From contig CAZQHK010000017.1 in assembly GCA_964593455.1 (NCBI GenBank), forward strand, positions 1 to 64,000: 64,000 nt of DNA. The letters run 5' to 3'. The position numbers and the translations under genes are program-made. The notes below the pieces were generated by a model. That model was not told where the DNA came from and searched no databases. It saw nothing but the letters and a program-made list of their open reading frames with translations. The stretch is from CAZQHK01 sp964593455. GTDB taxonomy: Bacteria > Muiribacteriota > CAYSPT01. This document shows positions 44,423 to 53,841 of the stretch, piece by piece. Numbering within the stretch: the stretch's first letter is position 1; the number at the start of each line of letters is the position of its first letter.

Positions 44423-45220
44423 ATGAGCCTGGTTATTGTTCTCCTTTTAAGTGTCGTTCAGGGACTGACTGAGTTCCTGCCGGTGAGCAGTTCCGGTCAT
44501 CTCTGGATTATTCGCTGGCTATCGGGCCATGAACCCGATTTGCTGTTTGATGTGGTGGTCCACGTGGGGACGTTGCTGGCCGTCGTGGTCTATTTCCGGC
44601 GGGACATCGTCTCCCTGGTTACCACCGGGTCCGGCCGTCGGACCCTGGCTTTGATAGCACTGGGCAGCGCCCCAACCGCCGCCATCGGCCTGGGGCTGAA
44701 GCCGTTTGTCGAAGAAGGCCGGTACGGTTCACTGTTCATCGGGTGTATGCTCCTGATGACAGGATTCGCTTTACTGATTGCCGATCGGGCCGCCAAACCA
44801 GCGGTACCGGATACCGATTCAGAAAACAAGTGGTTCCTGACTTGGAAAATGGCACTTATTATCGGGGTCGTCCAGGGCCTTACTGTTATTCCGGGGATAT
44901 CCCGTTCGGGCGCGACCATTGCCGCCGGCCTGCTGCTCGGACTTAACCGGCACGAGGCTTATCGCTTTGCGTTCTTGCTCTCCATTCCTGCTGTTTCCGG
45001 GGCCTTTCTGCTCAAGGTGTTGAATCTCGAATCGATTACCTTACTGGTCAATGTATCCACGGTTTTGGCCATGACGGTTTCCGCGGTGATCGGGCTGGGC
45101 TCGTTGTGGATATTGAAGAAAATGATCGTAAAAAGCGGTCAGCTGACGTACTTTTCTATCTACGTGTGGCTGGTTGGCGGCCTGCTCGTGGCGGGTTCTT
45201 TATTAAATTTGTGGAGTTGA
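44423..45220 (+). CDS. uppP: Undecaprenyl-diphosphatase
   Basis: This 265-residue membrane protein is a full-length BacA/UppP. It shows the two signature blocks VVQGLTEFLPVSSSGHLWII and GVVQGLTVIPGISRSGATIA followed by AAGLLLGLNRHEAYRFAFLL. It splits undecaprenyl diphosphate to recycle the lipid carrier of cell-wall synthesis. About seven membrane segments can be counted. ATG 44423 has no strong ribosome site. Confidence 0.95.
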   Translation: MSLVIVLLLSVVQGLTEFLPVSSSGHLWIIRWLSGHEPDLLFDVVVHVGTLLAVVVYFRRDIVSLVTTGSGRRTLALIALGSAPTAAIGLGLKPFVEEGRYGSLFIGCMLLMTGFALLIADRAAKPAVPDTDSENKWFLTWKMALIIGVVQGLTVIPGISRSGATIAAGLLLGLNRHEAYRFAFLLSIPAVSGAFLLKVLNLESITLLVNVSTVLAMTVSAVIGLGSLWILKKMIVKSGQLTYFSIYVWLVGGLLVAGSLLNLWS

Positions 45221-45365
45221 AAAGTAGATACCTTTCAATACATGTTGGGAATGCGCTGATTATCATACTGTATAAAAAAAGAACACTGTTATAGCGTCAG
45301 ATGTTCTAATAATGAACAGTTACGTCTCTATTAACGCGTAATTCCTCCTATATTAGTCTGTTTTT

Positions 45366-45382
45366 TTGGCATTAAATTTGCA
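45366..45382 (+). promoter_or_regulatory. Sigma-54-like promoter
   Basis: TTGGCATTAAATTTGCA has GG at 45368-45369 and GC at 45380-45381, the exact 12-base step of the -24/-12 elements. It matches the TTGGCAC-N4-TTTGCA consensus except for the base after GGCA. Transcription would start near 45393 and first run through the hairpin at 45440-45506 and then into the small membrane-protein gene. No activator gene is adjacent. The rest of the 45221-45521 gap is AT-rich and holds no gene that I see. Confidence 0.55.
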
Positions 45383-45439
45383 CTAAATAAATATGGGAAA
45401 CTGTAATATGCTGGGAAGGGAAATGGCTTTTTCATAAAC

Positions 45440-45506
45440 TTAACCCGGAAAATGCAGTTGCTTCGTTACGAGCCGGAGTAGAAGGCTACTGCATTTTCCG
45501 GGTTAA
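45440..45506. repeat. 19-bp perfect inverted repeat (element E) in the leader
   Basis: TTAACCCGGAAAATGCAGT (45440-45458) is repeated inverted at 45488-45506 with a 29-base loop. The right arm ends two bases before the ribosome site AAGGAGG (45509-45515) of the next gene. A folded hairpin could hold or expose that site, or it may be another copy of the long-hairpin family seen at 15.5 and 16.2-16.4 kb. Confidence 0.6.
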
Positions 45507-45521
45507 ACAAGGAGGTTGAAG

Positions 45522-45713
45522 ATGATCCGCCGACCTGTTTTCAGCAAAGTGGCAGGAGTGTTCCATCGTGTGGCGGCGACAACATTTGCGTTGGTAATCG
45601 GTTTCATATTGAGTACGGCCTGTGGAGAATGGTGGGCGCTGCTGTTTGTTTTGGCGCTCTATGTAGTTCATCCCCGGCCTGAAAAATCGTTCTTCAACAG
45701 GGAAACGCAGTAG
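45522..45713 (+). CDS. 63-residue membrane protein, unknown function
   Basis: ATG 45522 follows AAGGAGG by six bases, a very strong ribosome site. The protein has a basic start (IRRPVFSKVAGVFHR), one or two hydrophobic segments (VAATTFALVIGFILSTACG, WWALLFVLALYVVH) and a polar tail. I recognise no family. It sits behind a sigma-54-like promoter and a long leader hairpin and 67 bases before the SpoIIM-family gene, so a role in stress or envelope response is possible but not shown. Confidence 0.6.
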   Translation: MIRRPVFSKVAGVFHRVAATTFALVIGFILSTACGEWWALLFVLALYVVHPRPEKSFFNRETQ

Positions 45714-45780
45714 CCGCGGCCTAGAGCTTATACGGTATGCTTGGCAGGGACCGCCGGTTGATGATACCATACCGGGTGTT

Positions 45781-46821
45781 ATGGAAGATCGTAAAAAAGA
45801 ACTTCCGGCAGACCGCGGCAAGCGCTGGGAGAGTCTGGAACGGATATTGGATGAACTGGACCACAATTCGTTCAAAAATCTGCCGCCGGAATATCTGGTT
45901 GAATTAGGAAAACTCTACCACGAAACACTCTCCGACCTGGGTGAAATCCGGGCGGCGTCCGATGATCCTCAACTCAAGCTCCATCTTAATAATCTTCTAG
46001 GCCGTGCTTACGGTCATATCTATCAGAAAAAGCGCTTGAAATTCAGTGATTTTGTTGATTTCTTCACGACCGGTTTTCCTCGGCTGTTCCGTCGGCGAAT
46101 ACATTTTGTGGTGGTCGCCGCGCTGATCTTCGTTTTCTCCTCGCTCATCGGTTTTCTCTGTATTACCCGGGAATCGAAATTGGTCACTCTGGTGGTTCCC
46201 GAGTCGTGGCGTATGGCGCTTGAAAAGGACTTGGCCGAGGGCAAGATAGGTCGCGATTTCCCCAACCAACTGAAAACTGTTATCTCCAAGAAAATCATGT
46301 TCAATAACATCCGGGTGTCGTTTTATGCTTTTGCTACCGGGTTTTTGCTCGGGGCGGGAACGGTGCATATCATCATCATCAACGGTCTTTTGCTGGGAGG
46401 GTTGGCGTCCATCTATTACGAAGGCGGATACTCGTTTGAGTTCTGGGCTTTGATCCTGCCCCACGGGGTGATAGAGCTTCTTGCCATTTTCATTTGCAGC
46501 GGAGCGGGATTGATCCTGGGATACGCCATTATCAATCCCGGCCCCTACCGTCGGCGGGATTGGTTTCGGCATGAGGGTCTGGCCGCGGTAAGACTGGTGG
46601 TCGGCTGTATCCCTCTGTTTGTCATCGCCGCGCTGGTGGAGACATACATCACACCCGCTGACATCGGTGACCCGGCCAAATACTTCATCTCGTTAATCCT
46701 TTTTACCGCCACCCTGGCATATCTCGCCCTGTCCGGCCTGGATTCTTTCACCATAGACAATTTCGCCAGAAGTTTTCAATTGCCGAATGGAGCGGATGTA
46801 CGTGTCTCCGATACAACTTGA
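45781..46821 (+). CDS. SpoIIM-family (stage II sporulation protein M) membrane protein
   Basis: This 346-residue protein matches the SpoIIM family found in many non-sporulating bacteria. The cytoplasmic start (RWESLERILDELDHNSFKNL, PPEYLVELGKLYHETLSDL) leads into about five membrane segments. Marked blocks are NNIRVSFYAFATGFLLGAGT, NGLLLGGLASIYYEGG, and FWALILPHGVIELLAIFICS with the conserved HG.IEL. In other genomes this gene lies with RDD, MoxR and DUF58 genes; here that operon is nearby at 48860-55406 but on the other strand. Its role is unknown. Confidence 0.85.
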   Translation: MEDRKKELPADRGKRWESLERILDELDHNSFKNLPPEYLVELGKLYHETLSDLGEIRAASDDPQLKLHLNNLLGRAYGHIYQKKRLKFSDFVDFFTTGFPRLFRRRIHFVVVAALIFVFSSLIGFLCITRESKLVTLVVPESWRMALEKDLAEGKIGRDFPNQLKTVISKKIMFNNIRVSFYAFATGFLLGAGTVHIIIINGLLLGGLASIYYEGGYSFEFWALILPHGVIELLAIFICSGAGLILGYAIINPGPYRRRDWFRHEGLAAVRLVVGCIPLFVIAALVETYITPADIGDPAKYFISLILFTATLAYLALSGLDSFTIDNFARSFQLPNGADVRVSDTT

Positions 46822-46842
46822 ATTGGCGTGACCTTTGATCTA

Positions 46843-48729
46843 TTATTCTTCCTCTTCCTCCGAAGCTTTGCGGGAGATTAATTCAAACACGAATTTCTTG
46901 ATCTGGTCACGGCACTCGCTGCGAATCGTGGCGAAGATGATGTTGTAATCGTACATTTTCCGGCCGTTCTCCACGTGCTCGATTCGCCTGTCCACCTGCC
47001 CGATGACTTGTTTGATCTTAAGCTGGCTCGGATCGAAGTTCAGCACGATGTGAGAATCCTTGGTTAGAGGGAGCGGGGTCATGAGTTGGATATCGCCTTC
47101 GCTGATCTTGAGACAGATACCGGGATACGAGGTCTGGGAGACCTCGCGATTGTCCTTCATTTTACGGAAGGAGACCGGGATGCGGCATGAACCGTGGGCG
47201 TAAATAATCCGCTTGACCGGCCGGCCGGTGCGGGGAAACAGGATCTTAATTTGCGGAATAGACTCGCCTGCCTGGCTGCAGACCTTGGTGTCGGCGGTGA
47301 AGATTTCGTCGTGAACCACGAAAGAGAGGCGGATATCGTCGTTCTCGAACTCCTGAAACATGTCTGTTTCGTCAAACGTCTCCCAGGAAAGTTTCATCCA
47401 GTTCTCGTCCACGGAAAGTATCTTGGCGGCCCGGTGCTTTTCCTGCCGGCCGAAGGTGAAGGTCACTTCTACCACGTCTTCTTTATTAAACAGCTCGGGG
47501 GAGATCTTGACCACCGTGTCGGAGCTGATTTCCGTGTAGGATTTCATACCGGCTTCCAGGGTTTCGAAAAACTCGGCATCAGGCATCAGGACCGTCTTTT
47601 GTGACAGCGGTAGACACGTGAGATGTACGTATTTGATACCGCCCATGATTTTACGAAGGTTGGAATTGGTTTGGTCCAGGTAAGCGATGGCGTGCCGGTC
47701 GATGGTGAGCAAGCGATCGCACAGCAGCAGAATCTTGGCAAACCCCTGTCTTATTACGTCCATGACTTTCCGCTCGAAGCCGGACAACGTGTAAAGGTCA
47801 AAGATACCGTTCAGCTTGATGATCCCGATCCCCTGGGTGTCCTGAAAACCAATGGTCAGTGTGCTGGCAGACGTCTGTTTCTTGACTTTGGTTTTTGTGT
47901 TGTTGTCTATTTTATGTTTTCGACGGGTCTTCTCGGCTTTACCTACATCGCCGGAGCGCTCCAGGTACACGATCCAGGCATTGATAAGGTCGTGGTCTTT
48001 CTCTCCTGTTGTGAGGATTATATTGTTCGTGACAATATTTTCGAGTTCTTTCTGGTCGAATCCGTTGAGCACCTGGACGATCTTTTCCGCCATCAGGCCG
48101 CCCACTTCGCCCAGCACGTAGATCAGGGGCAGGACCGAGTTTTTGTCTTTGAGTTTGCCAATCAAGTCGAGGGCCCGTCTGGCCACCTCGGGATTAAAGA
48201 ACTTCATGGCCTTGAGGAGATACCCGGGACAGTGGTCGGGCTCAAAACAGTTCACCGCTTCGATTACCGCCAGTTTGAGATCGTCGTGATCGAGATGGAT
48301 AAGCTGCCCGATATGCTCGATCAGTTCCTGATCCTGGATATGTCCCAGGAACCGAACCATGACGGCCAGTAACGGAAACATGTCCGGGGTATGGCGGAGT
48401 GAATCCATCTTCTCCAGGAAATAGGAGCGGAGATTGAGTTTTTCAAACGCTTCCAGGATGTTCCATTTCGCTGCTTCGCTACACTCCTCCACGGCCTGGG
48501 CAAGCTGGCTGAAGACTTCTTCCTCTTCTATGAAGACCAGGTGGTTGAGGATCTCTGCCTTGATGACCACCTGGGTGGATTGCAGGGCTTCTATCATGAT
48601 CTCTATGGCTTCCGGTTCCGGTTCCCCTTCCTGCCAGAGGGTGGTGAGGGCCGTTTGTTGTACGTCTCTGTTGAGGTCATAGATGAGTTTATTTCTCAAC
48701 TGTTCGAGCATGACTTTTTTCGACACCAT
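46843..48729 (-). CDS. HEAT-repeat / STAS / PilZ-like regulator
   Basis: This 628-residue protein has three parts. Residues 1-245 are HEAT-type helical repeats (AVIEAVNCFEPDHCPGYLLK, NPEVARRALDLIGKLKDKNS). A basic linker follows. Residues 290-400 resemble a STAS domain (GIIKLNGIFDLYTLSGFERK, LLTIDRHAIAYLDQTNSNL), but the phosphorylated Ser is replaced (IDRHA). From residue 420 there is a YcgR-N-like and PilZ-like region (HGSCRIPVSFRKMKDNREV, ICLKISEGDIQLM) whose DxSxxG motif is also degenerate. It probably acts as a scaffold that may have lost both phospho and c-di-GMP control. It stands between the SpoIIM gene and the MoxR operon. Confidence 0.7.
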   Translation of the reverse strand: MVSKKVMLEQLRNKLIYDLNRDVQQTALTTLWQEGEPEPEAIEIMIEALQSTQVVIKAEILNHLVFIEEEEVFSQLAQAVEECSEAAKWNILEAFEKLNLRSYFLEKMDSLRHTPDMFPLLAVMVRFLGHIQDQELIEHIGQLIHLDHDDLKLAVIEAVNCFEPDHCPGYLLKAMKFFNPEVARRALDLIGKLKDKNSVLPLIYVLGEVGGLMAEKIVQVLNGFDQKELENIVTNNIILTTGEKDHDLINAWIVYLERSGDVGKAEKTRRKHKIDNNTKTKVKKQTSASTLTIGFQDTQGIGIIKLNGIFDLYTLSGFERKVMDVIRQGFAKILLLCDRLLTIDRHAIAYLDQTNSNLRKIMGGIKYVHLTCLPLSQKTVLMPDAEFFETLEAGMKSYTEISSDTVVKISPELFNKEDVVEVTFTFGRQEKHRAAKILSVDENWMKLSWETFDETDMFQEFENDDIRLSFVVHDEIFTADTKVCSQAGESIPQIKILFPRTGRPVKRIIYAHGSCRIPVSFRKMKDNREVSQTSYPGICLKISEGDIQLMTPLPLTKDSHIVLNFDPSQLKIKQVIGQVDRRIEHVENGRKMYDYNIIFATIRSECRDQIKKFVFELISRKASEEEEE

Positions 48730-48859
48730 GACCGGTAATAGTCCTTTCTCAGGAACATTTAATGCTGCGTGTTGTGAAGCTCTTGAGATCTCCTATTGAA
48801 ACACTCTATTTTAGCAGGTTATTTTCTTCTTCGCAAGTCTAAGCCAGGACTGTACAGGG

Positions 48860-50200
48860 CTACAAACGAGATCGAAGTTTGAGACTGAGATAGTTGGTGA
48901 GGACCGCCGAGCAGACCTGCTTTGGGGGAAGCAATAGCGGCACGACTCCCATGTTCTCTACCGCCCGTTTGGCTTTTTTTACACGTTCCAGCACTTCCAG
49001 CGATACCAATTTCTTGTAGACATCTTCCTCGGTCTTCGGGAGGCTGTAGGCCGTCTCGGTAACCAGTGGATCGGTGATTGATACCACGACCGGCAGGTGC
49101 TTGCGGCTCAGTAGCCAGGCGCTCTCTCTCAGTTTCTGCGCCGCCGCACCGGCCGACAGGTCCGTCAACAATACCACCAGAGACCGTTTAAGGCGGCGGT
49201 TCATAATGAACCTGAAGGCCAGCTCGTAATTGGGCTCGACTCTCCGGGGCTGAAGGTCGTGAAGTTTATCGAGAAAGTGATGGTACTGCCGTTTCCCGCG
49301 GCGGGGAGGCAGAAAGAAGTGCACCCTATCGGAAAATGCCAGCAGACCGATTTTATCATCTTTCCTGGTGACCACATGGCCGAGCAGGAGCGCGGCGTTG
49401 ATAGAGTAATCCAGCAGGGTAAACTCTTCCACCCTGGCTCCCATGGGCCGGCTGCAGTCCACCACGACAATAATTGACTGGTTGATCTCAGATTGGTACT
49501 GCCGGGAGATCAGTTTGTTCTTCCGGGCGGTAGCTTTCCAATCAATGCTTCTGAACTCGTCGTCCCGGGTGTATTCTTTGAGGCTCTCGAACTCGGTGCC
49601 CATTCCGCGCCGCCGCTCGGGGGTAAAGCCTGTTTCCTGCAGGTGGCTCCGCTTGATCATAAGTTCAAACCGTGAGATATTGACGATGTTCGGGTAGACC
49701 CTGATTTCGGTTTCCACCGGGAATGCTATCTGGCGGGTGGTAAGCTCCAACGTTCCCCGGTAGCGGAGAATAACGTTTCCAAAGATGAACCGGCCACGGT
49801 TACTGGGCGTTACATGATAGATGAACCTGGTTTCCGAACGACCGTCAAACGTGGTTGAAAACTCGGTGATATCAGTTGCAAACTCCAGAGGGTACTCGTC
49901 CCGGAGGGTGATATTGAGCGGTTTCCAGGAGCGGTTGAACACCCTGACGACGATTTTGTTCTTCTCCCCGATTGAGAGTTTGGTGTTACAGATCCTGGAT
50001 ACGACGATAACATCAGGAGTCGGGGTTACCTTGAGATCGAACAGTAAAAGGGCTGACACAATCGTGTTGAAAACGATGAAAATAATCAGTCCCGCCAGAT
50101 GGGATTTGACCAGCATCAGCGGAAGCGCACCCACCAACAGCAGCAGGATTACCCGGTGGGTGAGGGTAACGCCTTTCAGTGATATTCCTTTAACATGCAT
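48860..50200 (-). CDS. DUF58 family protein with vWA-like fold
   Basis: This 446-residue protein starts with two membrane helices (VILLLLVGALPLMLVKSH, LAGLIIFIVFNTIVSALLLF), then a beta-rich part, and holds the DUF58 signature GMGTEFESLKEYTRDDEFRS followed by IDWKATARK. The vWA-like part has a MIDAS-like VVVDCSRPMGA and a later LLTDLS. It is the last gene of the operon, 41 bases after the MoxR gene. DUF58 proteins pair with MoxR ATPases and are thought to be their targets or partners in metal insertion or assembly. Confidence 0.88.
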   Translation of the reverse strand: MHVKGISLKGVTLTHRVILLLLVGALPLMLVKSHLAGLIIFIVFNTIVSALLLFDLKVTPTPDVIVVSRICNTKLSIGEKNKIVVRVFNRSWKPLNITLRDEYPLEFATDITEFSTTFDGRSETRFIYHVTPSNRGRFIFGNVILRYRGTLELTTRQIAFPVETEIRVYPNIVNISRFELMIKRSHLQETGFTPERRRGMGTEFESLKEYTRDDEFRSIDWKATARKNKLISRQYQSEINQSIIVVVDCSRPMGARVEEFTLLDYSINAALLLGHVVTRKDDKIGLLAFSDRVHFFLPPRRGKRQYHHFLDKLHDLQPRRVEPNYELAFRFIMNRRLKRSLVVLLTDLSAGAAAQKLRESAWLLSRKHLPVVVSITDPLVTETAYSLPKTEEDVYKKLVSLEVLERVKKAKRAVENMGVVPLLLPPKQVCSAVLTNYLSLKLRSRL

Positions 50201-50241
50201 CGTTCATAAGCCTTTCTGCTGCTGGTTGACTATCCTGCCGG

Positions 50242-51201
50242 TCACCTAGGTACTTTTACCTGGGTGAGAATGGCGTCGAGGCATTCGTCCGGCGATATCC
50301 CCTCTATTTCGGCTTCCGGTTTCAAGATAATGCGGTGCCTGAGCACGGGATAAACCATCTTCTTCACATCGTCGGGAGTGACATAATCCCGTCCGTCCAT
50401 CAGGGCCACGGCTTTACTCGAGAGTAGCAGGCCGATGGAAGCCCGGGGTCCACCACCCACCAGGAGGTCTTTCCAGCTCCGGGTTGACCGGACGATATCG
50501 GTGATATACTCGATGATTGAGTCCTTGGTCTTCACCAACCGGATGCCTTCCTGGCACTGGAGGATCTCGTCGGTATCCGTTACTCGTTCGATTCCGACCT
50601 TTTTGAACTCATCCGCGCGGAATCCTTCCTCGAATCGGTCCAGGATGGAGTTTTCCTCCCGGGTGTCAGGGTAGGGGACAAGGATCTTGAAGATGAACCG
50701 GTCGAGCTGGGCTTCGGGGAGTGGGTAGGTTCCCTCGTACTCCAGGGGATTCATGGTGGCCAGTACCATGAAGATGGGTGACAGGGCGAATCGTGTTCCC
50801 TCGATAGTCACCTGCCGTTCTTCCATGCACTCCAGCATGGCCGACTGCGTCTTGGCCGGCGCCCGGTTGATCTCGTCGGCCAGGACGAAATCGGTAAAGA
50901 TCGGCCCCTTCTGTACTTTGAAGGCGCATGTTTTCATGTCGTAGATATTAGTGCCGACGATGTCCGACGGCATCAGGTCCGGCGTCATCTGGAGACGCCT
51001 GAAACCTATCCCGATGCTGTGGGCCAGAGTCTTGACAGTCAGGGTCTTGGCGGTGCCAGGCACTCCTTCTAGCAGAATGTGTCCACGAATGAGCATGGCC
51101 TGTAAAATCAGGTCGATTACCTCGTCCTGCCCGACGATGACTTTTTTGACTTCGGTTTTGAGTCTATTAGATGTTTCCTTCACTTTGGCTATATCAATCA
51201 T
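50242..51201 (-). CDS. MoxR-family AAA+ ATPase
   Basis: This 319-residue ATPase has Walker A GVPGTAKT, then MTPDLMPSDIVGTNIYDM, Walker B FVLADEINRAPAKTQSAMLE with CMEERQVTIEGT, sensor I LATMNPLEYEGTYPLPEAQL and DRFIFKI, and a C-terminal lid (GPRASIGLLLSSKAVALMDG, RDYVTPDDV). It is full length for MoxR. It probably acts as a chaperone for the DUF58 protein encoded next. It overlaps the preceding gene by eight bases. Confidence 0.95.
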   Translation of the reverse strand: MIDIAKVKETSNRLKTEVKKVIVGQDEVIDLILQAMLIRGHILLEGVPGTAKTLTVKTLAHSIGIGFRRLQMTPDLMPSDIVGTNIYDMKTCAFKVQKGPIFTDFVLADEINRAPAKTQSAMLECMEERQVTIEGTRFALSPIFMVLATMNPLEYEGTYPLPEAQLDRFIFKILVPYPDTREENSILDRFEEGFRADEFKKVGIERVTDTDEILQCQEGIRLVKTKDSIIEYITDIVRSTRSWKDLLVGGGPRASIGLLLSSKAVALMDGRDYVTPDDVKKMVYPVLRHRIILKPEAEIEGISPDECLDAILTQVKVPR

Positions 51202-52444
51202 TAATTTTTAGCTCCTTTCTCGCCGCTTCGAGAATCCGCACGTAGCGGATAAGTCTCATGGAATCTTTTTGCTCTCCCGTGATAATTGAGTTTAGTCCCC
51301 TGATGGCCGCTCGAAGGTTGACCACCAGGTGGGGATGCGTGCTTTCAATACGGCTAAAAATCTGTTTATCATCTTCTTCAGCCGGGAGGCCAAGCCTCTT
51401 TCTGAAAGAGGCCAGGAAGGTGTAAAGCAGCCGTTGTGCTGCGAAAGCTGTGGGTTGCATCCGGGTATACAATCGGCCCATACTGGTAAGATAGTGGTCG
51501 ACACTGTATCCTGATTTAGGCACTGGAACAGGCCTGGTGAAGCGCCGGCTGAGCGTGTAGAAATAGACGGCCAGGCCAACCAGCATCTGGGCCAGTACCC
51601 AGCTGATGGGATTGGCTTTGATCAAGCTCCAGAGCGATTTGTATTTTTCCTTCTTCTTTTTGGTTGGCCTGGGCTTCGACCTGCCTTTGCGGGTCCGTAC
51701 TTTGGCCTTGACGGTAAACTCGGGATCCGGGGAATACAGGTAAATGGTCTTGCCCACGGTCAGGTTTTCAACCAGGCGGGTAACGAAGACGATATTATCC
51801 TCTTTTTTTAGTCCTTTCGGGAGAAAGAGCTCGGCATTAGTTACCAGCACTATCTGTCCCTCCCCCCGGAACGTGGCCAGGGCGGTAGACTTCCCGTTCT
51901 CGTTAACCATCAGGGGGATAAACGTTGCTCCCTTCCGCCGGTTCATAGAAGCGTGGGAGCTGGCGGTGTTCTCTACTTCTTCCATGTAAGGCAACTGGTT
52001 GACCGGTGTCTCCTCGCACTCAGGCAAGGGTTGTTTCAGGTCGACTCCAAGTTTTGAAGCTATACTGTGCTGTTTTGAAAGAAAGACAATCAGGTTACCA
52101 CCCTTCCGGACCCAGGGCAAAAGGTTGTTGTTAAAACTCGATGCCATGCTTCGTGGAGGATCGAAGATGATCATCAACTGGCTGTCGTTCCGGGGGACGG
52201 TAGACGAATAAACGATGTGATAGCCGAGTTTCAAGAGATAAAAGTACAGGAATGGTTTGGGATGGATGGTGACGGTCTTGATGCTGGTGGCGCCGGTGCC
52301 GGCCGGTGCTTTGGCAGCCGACTTTCCGGCCGGATCGGGAACGTCAATCTCAATTTCGGAAAGAGAGAAAAGGTTGACTCCCCACATAGTAAAAATAAAC
52401 AGGCACAGCAGCAGGATAACATAGCCCTGTACCTTGCCCGTCAT
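51194..52444 (-). CDS. DUF4350-like membrane protein
   Basis: This 416-residue protein has an N-terminal membrane helix (YVILLLCLFIFTMWGVNLF), an extracytoplasmic domain with LMIIFDPPRSMASSFNNNLL and WVRKGGNLIVFLSKQH (the GG.l.l pattern of DUF4350), a basic linker (RTRKGRSKPRPTKKKKEK), a second helix (WVLAQMLVGLAVYFYTLSRR), and a helical cytoplasmic tail. The gene overlaps its neighbours on both sides by four and eight bases, so it is translated with them. Proteins of this kind are regular members of MoxR/DUF58 operons; the role is unknown. Confidence 0.75.
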   Translation of the reverse strand: MTGKVQGYVILLLCLFIFTMWGVNLFSLSEIEIDVPDPAGKSAAKAPAGTGATSIKTVTIHPKPFLYFYLLKLGYHIVYSSTVPRNDSQLMIIFDPPRSMASSFNNNLLPWVRKGGNLIVFLSKQHSIASKLGVDLKQPLPECEETPVNQLPYMEEVENTASSHASMNRRKGATFIPLMVNENGKSTALATFRGEGQIVLVTNAELFLPKGLKKEDNIVFVTRLVENLTVGKTIYLYSPDPEFTVKAKVRTRKGRSKPRPTKKKKEKYKSLWSLIKANPISWVLAQMLVGLAVYFYTLSRRFTRPVPVPKSGYSVDHYLTSMGRLYTRMQPTAFAAQRLLYTFLASFRKRLGLPAEEDDKQIFSRIESTHPHLVVNLRAAIRGLNSIITGEQKDSMRLIRYVRILEAARKELKIND

Positions 52445-53841
52445 GCTTTCTTCACCGCCGCCGGCCCGAGTGATAGCTGCTCGTATAGCTTCTGAAACAC
52501 CACGAAATCTTCAATATCCGGCTGGCTGAACCCGTAGATCATGCGGTCGAACAACCGTAAAGGAGTGCTGAACAGGGTAAATATGGACCGCTGCGACAGC
52601 TCTTTCTTAAAGGTCCTCAGGTATTCGCCGTTAGTCAGCGTATGGTTGAAGGAAAGTATCTTCTTCTCATCAAGGAGTAGCAGGCAGGCCATTGTCATCA
52701 GTCTGATTCCCAGCGTGACCTGCCCTTTCCGGGCAGCTTCCCTGGCTCGTAAATACAGTTTCTGAGGTTCGTCAAGTTCAGGAGGTAGCGGTGAGGCCGG
52801 CATCGAATCTTGCCGTTGTTTGGGATTGATGTTTTTCTGAATCGACTGGTAAATGTAGACCACCAATCCGAACACGAATAACAAGGTTAAGGCTACGATA
52901 ATCCAATAAACTATTTTCATAAGTGCTTTCATGGAGTGTTTTTTTGATTGTGGTTTTTTCGGCCGTGGTTTTGGCTTGGGTTTCTTTTTTTGAACCGGGT
53001 TTTTCTTTTCTCGTTTTGGTTTGATTGTCGGTCTGCTGGTTTTTGAACCGGTTTTATTCACCTGAACGGGACGGGTTGTTCTCCGGCTGGAAGAGGTTCT
53101 CCCCGTTGTCCGGACCGGATTGCTTCGGGATTGCTTCGAGGAGGTTTGTCCGCTGGAAAAACTGCTGCCGGCGGATGAAGAACCATCCGTTGAGGAATAA
53201 CCGCTTGAGCCGCCGGTGCCGCCGCGAGAGCCGCTGGTTGTCCGGGTAAACCCGGAAGATGAATCGGAACCGGAACCGCTCCTTTTCATAGCGGTGATCT
53301 CGCCTTCGATATCCTGGGCAAAAAATTTGTCGCCCACCAGGAGGGTTCCCGTCCGCGAATAGTCGGCTTCCTGGCCGGCGGGCAGACGGGTGGTCTCCTT
53401 GGTAACTTCATCGAGAACTCGCCGCATGTCATCGGACGTAAGATCGGAAGGTGCCGGCGCCGCCAGCACGTTCCGCCGGAAACCGTCCAGCGAATAACCG
53501 AGTACTTCCGTATACTGCCGGCGGAGTCTCCTGGCTTTTGGTCCCGATCCTTTCACGGTGTCCAGATCATCGAGCGTCCTTTTGATCCAGGTAAGGTCGA
53601 TCCGGCGTTCGGTGCCGTCGTGCATGGATATGGAACGGGTCCTGGAAAAATCACGCAGACTTTCCCGGTCCCCCGCGGATAATATCCCGTCGCCCCGTCT
53701 GGACCATTCCAGTGTTTCTATATGACGCCTGGCCTGGCGGTCGAACTGGTCCATCGTCAGGGCTGCGGCGGCGCCGTATAGCTGGCTGATGAGCAGCGCG
53801 GCTATCATCAAACTGTCGATTTTAGGAAGTCGTCCTGACAA
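52441..53841 (-). CDS. DUF4129-like membrane protein with low-complexity linker
   Basis: This 466-residue protein has a signal-like start (DSLMIAALLISQLYGAAAA), a helical extracytoplasmic part, and a Ser/Gly/Thr-rich stretch over residues 190-260. A very basic stretch over residues 270-310 (KPKREKKNPVQKKKPKPKPR) follows, then a membrane helix (IVYWIIVALTLLFVFGLVVY) and a cytoplasmic end (PQKLYLRAREAARKGQVTLG, SFNHTLTNGEYLRTFKKELS) that resembles DUF4129. The TNGEYLR piece is typical of that family. It overlaps the genes on both sides. Its role is unknown; it belongs to the MoxR system by context. Confidence 0.7.
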   Translation of the reverse strand: MSGRLPKIDSLMIAALLISQLYGAAAALTMDQFDRQARRHIETLEWSRRGDGILSAGDRESLRDFSRTRSISMHDGTERRIDLTWIKRTLDDLDTVKGSGPKARRLRRQYTEVLGYSLDGFRRNVLAAPAPSDLTSDDMRRVLDEVTKETTRLPAGQEADYSRTGTLLVGDKFFAQDIEGEITAMKRSGSGSDSSSGFTRTTSGSRGGTGGSSGYSSTDGSSSAGSSFSSGQTSSKQSRSNPVRTTGRTSSSRRTTRPVQVNKTGSKTSRPTIKPKREKKNPVQKKKPKPKPRPKKPQSKKHSMKALMKIVYWIIVALTLLFVFGLVVYIYQSIQKNINPKQRQDSMPASPLPPELDEPQKLYLRAREAARKGQVTLGIRLMTMACLLLLDEKKILSFNHTLTNGEYLRTFKKELSQRSIFTLFSTPLRLFDRMIYGFSQPDIEDFVVFQKLYEQLSLGPAAVKKA

